Source: Nocardioides dongkuii
Lineage (GTDB): Bacteria; Actinomycetota; Actinomycetes; Propionibacteriales; Nocardioidaceae
Length of the DNA stretch: 64,000 nucleotides
Assembly (NCBI RefSeq): GCF_014127485.1
Contig: NZ_CP059903.1
Location: 3,656,001 to 3,720,000, forward strand
Direction of reading: 5' to 3'
This document shows positions 61,612-64,000 of this stretch, one piece after another. The position numbers and the translations under genes are program-made. Positions within the stretch are counted from its first letter, which is position 1. Every line of letters begins with the position of its first letter. The notes under the pieces are model-generated. The model was given only the letters and a program-made list of their open reading frames with translations. It was not told where the DNA came from and made no database searches.

Positions 61612-64000
61612 GTGCCCGAGCTCCATGTCCCCCAGCACCCCGTCCGCCTGGTGACGGCGTCCAGCCTCTTCGACGGCCACGACGCCTCGATCAACATCAT
61701 GCGGCGGATCCTGCAGAGCCAGGGCTGCGAGGTCATCCACCTCGGCCACAACCGCTCCGTCCAGGAGGTCGTCGACGCGGCGCTCGAGGAGGACGTCCAG
61801 GGGGTCGCGGTCTCCTCCTACCAGGGCGGGCACGTCGAGTACTTCGAGTACCTCGTCGAGTCGCTCCGCGCCCAGGGCGCCGGCCACGTCAAGGTCGTCG
61901 GCGGCGGGGGCGGCGTGATCGTCCACGACGAGATCGAGCGGCTGCGGGCGAGCGGCGTCACGATCTTCTCCCCCGAGGACGGCCAGCGGATGGGCCTGGT
62001 CGGCATGATCAGCTCGGTCGTCCGCGACTGCGACGTCGACCTCTGGGCCCACCGCGAGGCGACCGCCGAGCAGGTCCTCGCCGGCGAGCGGGCCGCGATC
62101 GCCCGCGCGATCACCGGCGCCGAGTCCGGCCGGCTCCCCGCCGACGCCCTGGCGACCCTGCGCGACGCCGCCGCGCGCCGGCGTACCCCCGTCCTCGGCA
62201 TCACCGGCACCGGCGGCTCCGGCAAGTCCTCCCTGACCGACGAGCTGGTACGCCGGCTCCGGGTCGACCAGCAGGACAAGCTGCGGGTCGCGGTCCTCGC
62301 GGTCGACCCCACCCGCCGCAAGGGCGGCGGCGCGCTGCTCGGCGACCGGATCCGGATGAACTCCGTCGACGGCGACCGGGTCTTCTTCCGCAGCCTCGCG
62401 ACCCGCGGCGCCCACGAGCTCCCCGACCACCTCGACGACGTCCTCACCGTCATCAAGGCCGCCGGCTTCGACCTGGTCATCGTCGAGACCCCCGGCATCG
62501 GCCAGGGCGACGCCGCGATCGTGCCCTTCGTCGACACCTCCCTCTACGTGATGACGCCGGAGTTCGGCGCCGCCTCGCAGCTGGAGAAGATCGACATGCT
62601 CGACTTCGCCGACGTCGTCGCGATCAACAAGTTCGAGCGCCGCGGCGCCCACGACGCGCTGCGCGACGTCGGCCGCCAGCTGGTCCGCAACCGCGAGGCC
62701 TTCGGCAAGCAGCCCGCCGACATGCCGGTCTTCGGCACCTCCGCCGCCACCTTCAACGACGACGGCGTCACCGCGCTCTACCAGCACCTGCGCGGCCTCC
62801 TCGGCGAGCAGGGGCTCCCCCTCGACCAGGGCACGCTCGCGCCGGTCGACGTACGCCACTCCTCCACGATCCGCCAGGTCGTGCCCGCCGACCGGGTCCG
62901 CTACCTCGCCGAGATCACCGACGCGGTCCGCGGCTACCACGCCCGCACCGAGGAGGTCGCCGAGCAGGCGCGCCGCGTGCAGCGCCTCGAGGCGGTCGCC
63001 GGCGAGCTCACCGCGCGCGAGGAGGTCGACGGCCTCCTCGAGCAGGCTCGCACGAACCTCGACCCCACCGTCGCCGAGCAGCTCGCCAGCTGGCCCGACA
63101 CCATCCGGGCGTACGCCGAGAAGCCCGGCCGCGAGTCGCTCTCCGGCAACACCGTCCCCCGCGTCGCGCTGCCGACGTACGCCGACCACGGCGAGCTGGT
63201 CCGCTTCTTCCGGCGCGAGGGCCTCCCGGGGTTCTTCCCGTTCACCGCCGGCGTCTTCCCGTTCAAGCGCGAGGGCGAGGACCCGGCCCGGATGTTCGCC
63301 GGCGAGGGCGACCCCGCGCGCACCAACCGCCGGTTCAAGCTCCTCTCCGAGGGCAACGAGGCGACCCGCCTGTCCACGGCGTTCGACTCGGTCACCCTCT
63401 ACGGCCGCGACCCCCACGAGCGCCCCGACATCTACGGCAAGGTCGGCACGTCCGGCGTCTCCGTCGCGACGCTCGACGACATGAAGCAGCTCTACGACGG
63501 GTTCGACCTGCTCTCGCCGACGACCAGCGTGTCGATGACGATCAACGGCCCGGCGCCCACCGTGCTCGCGTTCTTCCTCAACACCGTGCTCGACCAGGCG
63601 CGCGAGCAGGGGGTCGACCCGGTGGAGGCGCTCAAGACCGTCCGCGGCACCGTCCAGGCCGACATCCTCAAGGAGGACCAGGGCCAGAACACCTGCCTGT
63701 TCTCCACCGAGTTCTCGCTGCGCTGCATGGCCGACATCCAGGAGTGGTTCATTGACCAGGGGGTCCGCAACTTCTACTCGGTGAGCATCTCCGGCTACCA
63801 CATCGCCGAGGCCGGGGCGAACCCCATCAGCCAGCTCGCGTTCACCCTCGCCAACGGGTTCACGTACGTCGAGGCCTACCTCGCCCGCGGCATGGACATC
63901 GACGACTTCGCGCCCAACCTGTCGTTCTTCTTCTCCAACGGCATGGACCCGGAGTACTCCGTCATCGGCCGCGTCGCCCGCCGCATCTGGGCGGTCGCGA
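61612..64000 (+). CDS. icmF: Fused isobutyryl-CoA mutase IcmF (3' end outside window)
   Basis: A B12-dependent acyl-CoA mutase fused to its G-protein chaperone; 796 codons are visible. Order: the cobalamin-binding domain (residues about 10-140) with LFDGHDASINIMRR, the DxHxxG-type site whose His ligates cobalt; the MeaB-like GTPase (about 190-410) with P-loop GITGTGGSGKSS, VETPGIGQGD and NKFERRG; a helical linker; then the mutase barrel with SMTINGPAPTVLAFFLN and SISGYHIAEAGANPISQLAFTLANG. It interconverts isobutyryl- and n-butyryl-CoA and possibly pivalyl/isovaleryl-CoA. Confidence 0.95.
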   Translation, partial: MPELHVPQHPVRLVTASSLFDGHDASINIMRRILQSQGCEVIHLGHNRSVQEVVDAALEEDVQGVAVSSYQGGHVEYFEYLVESLRAQGAGHVKVVGGGGGVIVHDEIERLRASGVTIFSPEDGQRMGLVGMISSVVRDCDVDLWAHREATAEQVLAGERAAIARAITGAESGRLPADALATLRDAAARRRTPVLGITGTGGSGKSSLTDELVRRLRVDQQDKLRVAVLAVDPTRRKGGGALLGDRIRMNSVDGDRVFFRSLATRGAHELPDHLDDVLTVIKAAGFDLVIVETPGIGQGDAAIVPFVDTSLYVMTPEFGAASQLEKIDMLDFADVVAINKFERRGAHDALRDVGRQLVRNREAFGKQPADMPVFGTSAATFNDDGVTALYQHLRGLLGEQGLPLDQGTLAPVDVRHSSTIRQVVPADRVRYLAEITDAVRGYHARTEEVAEQARRVQRLEAVAGELTAREEVDGLLEQARTNLDPTVAEQLASWPDTIRAYAEKPGRESLSGNTVPRVALPTYADHGELVRFFRREGLPGFFPFTAGVFPFKREGEDPARMFAGEGDPARTNRRFKLLSEGNEATRLSTAFDSVTLYGRDPHERPDIYGKVGTSGVSVATLDDMKQLYDGFDLLSPTTSVSMTINGPAPTVLAFFLNTVLDQAREQGVDPVEALKTVRGTVQADILKEDQGQNTCLFSTEFSLRCMADIQEWFIDQGVRNFYSVSISGYHIAEAGANPISQLAFTLANGFTYVEAYLARGMDIDDFAPNLSFFFSNGMDPEYSVIGRVARRIWAVA

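Overview
The window is very GC-rich, gene-dense DNA from an actinobacterium, most likely Nocardioides or another member of the Nocardioidaceae. The evidence is the actinobacterial gene set: mycothiol MshA, CarD, SenX3/RegX3/PhoU, F420/flavin luciferase-like oxidoreductases, fused isobutyryl-CoA mutase and a cellobiose-type ABC/LacI cassette. Many genes start on GTG, and about twenty have a TANNNT-type -10 box 6-7 nt before the start codon, which is the layout of leaderless mRNAs.

Layout. 0-8 kb: a TPR protein, a flavin oxidoreductase, a DUF4032 protein, a SnoaL-like protein, an orphan LivG-like ATPase, the coupled cysS-rlmB pair and a secreted C39-like peptidase. 8-14.2 kb: an SDR/molybdopterin-oxidoreductase pair divergent from ispF-hydrolase, nirD, a full ispD, a second degenerate IspD-like gene, and carD. 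This is a rearranged carD-ispD-ispF-cysS-rlmB neighbourhood. 14.4-20.4 kb: a UbiA-type membrane protein, a lipoprotein, gpm, phoU, the senX3-regX3 phosphate two-component system, and an EamA transporter.

20.5-37.2 kb: a complete monoderm type IV pilus locus. The minus strand carries a second PilT, PilB, PilT, PilC, three minor prepilins, a major prepilin, and a giant fibronectin-type secreted protein. The plus strand carries pilM-N-O and the prepilin peptidase. Nearly all junctions overlap by 4 nt. The locus lies between gpm-phoU-senX3-regX3 and ybjN-mshA, genes that cluster together in mycobacteria.

37-46 kb: ybjN, mshA, an SDR, an Asp/Glu racemase, an M4 metalloprotease carrying its own emfourin-like domain, a tiny leaderless membrane protein, an unknown protein, and typA. 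46-53 kb: a beta-glucoside utilisation system with a divergent ATPase, binding protein, two permeases, a GH1 beta-glucosidase and a LacI regulator, with two LacI operators in the divergent promoter region. The first permease appears frameshifted at its 5' end. 53-64 kb: an LLM oxidoreductase behind a KstR-like box, a large secreted reprolysin-like protease, a membrane protein, another LLM enzyme, a MarR/MFS divergent pair, and the 5' part of icmF behind a perfect 20-bp operator.

The most striking unexplained feature is a set of long intergenic inverted repeats belonging to several sequence families, mostly at convergent gene junctions. They include four loci sharing a GCCGAGT core, two sharing a CATCGG palindrome, a three-unit array of GTAGTCCGGCACG palindromes, and a pair of hairpins with the same loop but covarying stems.
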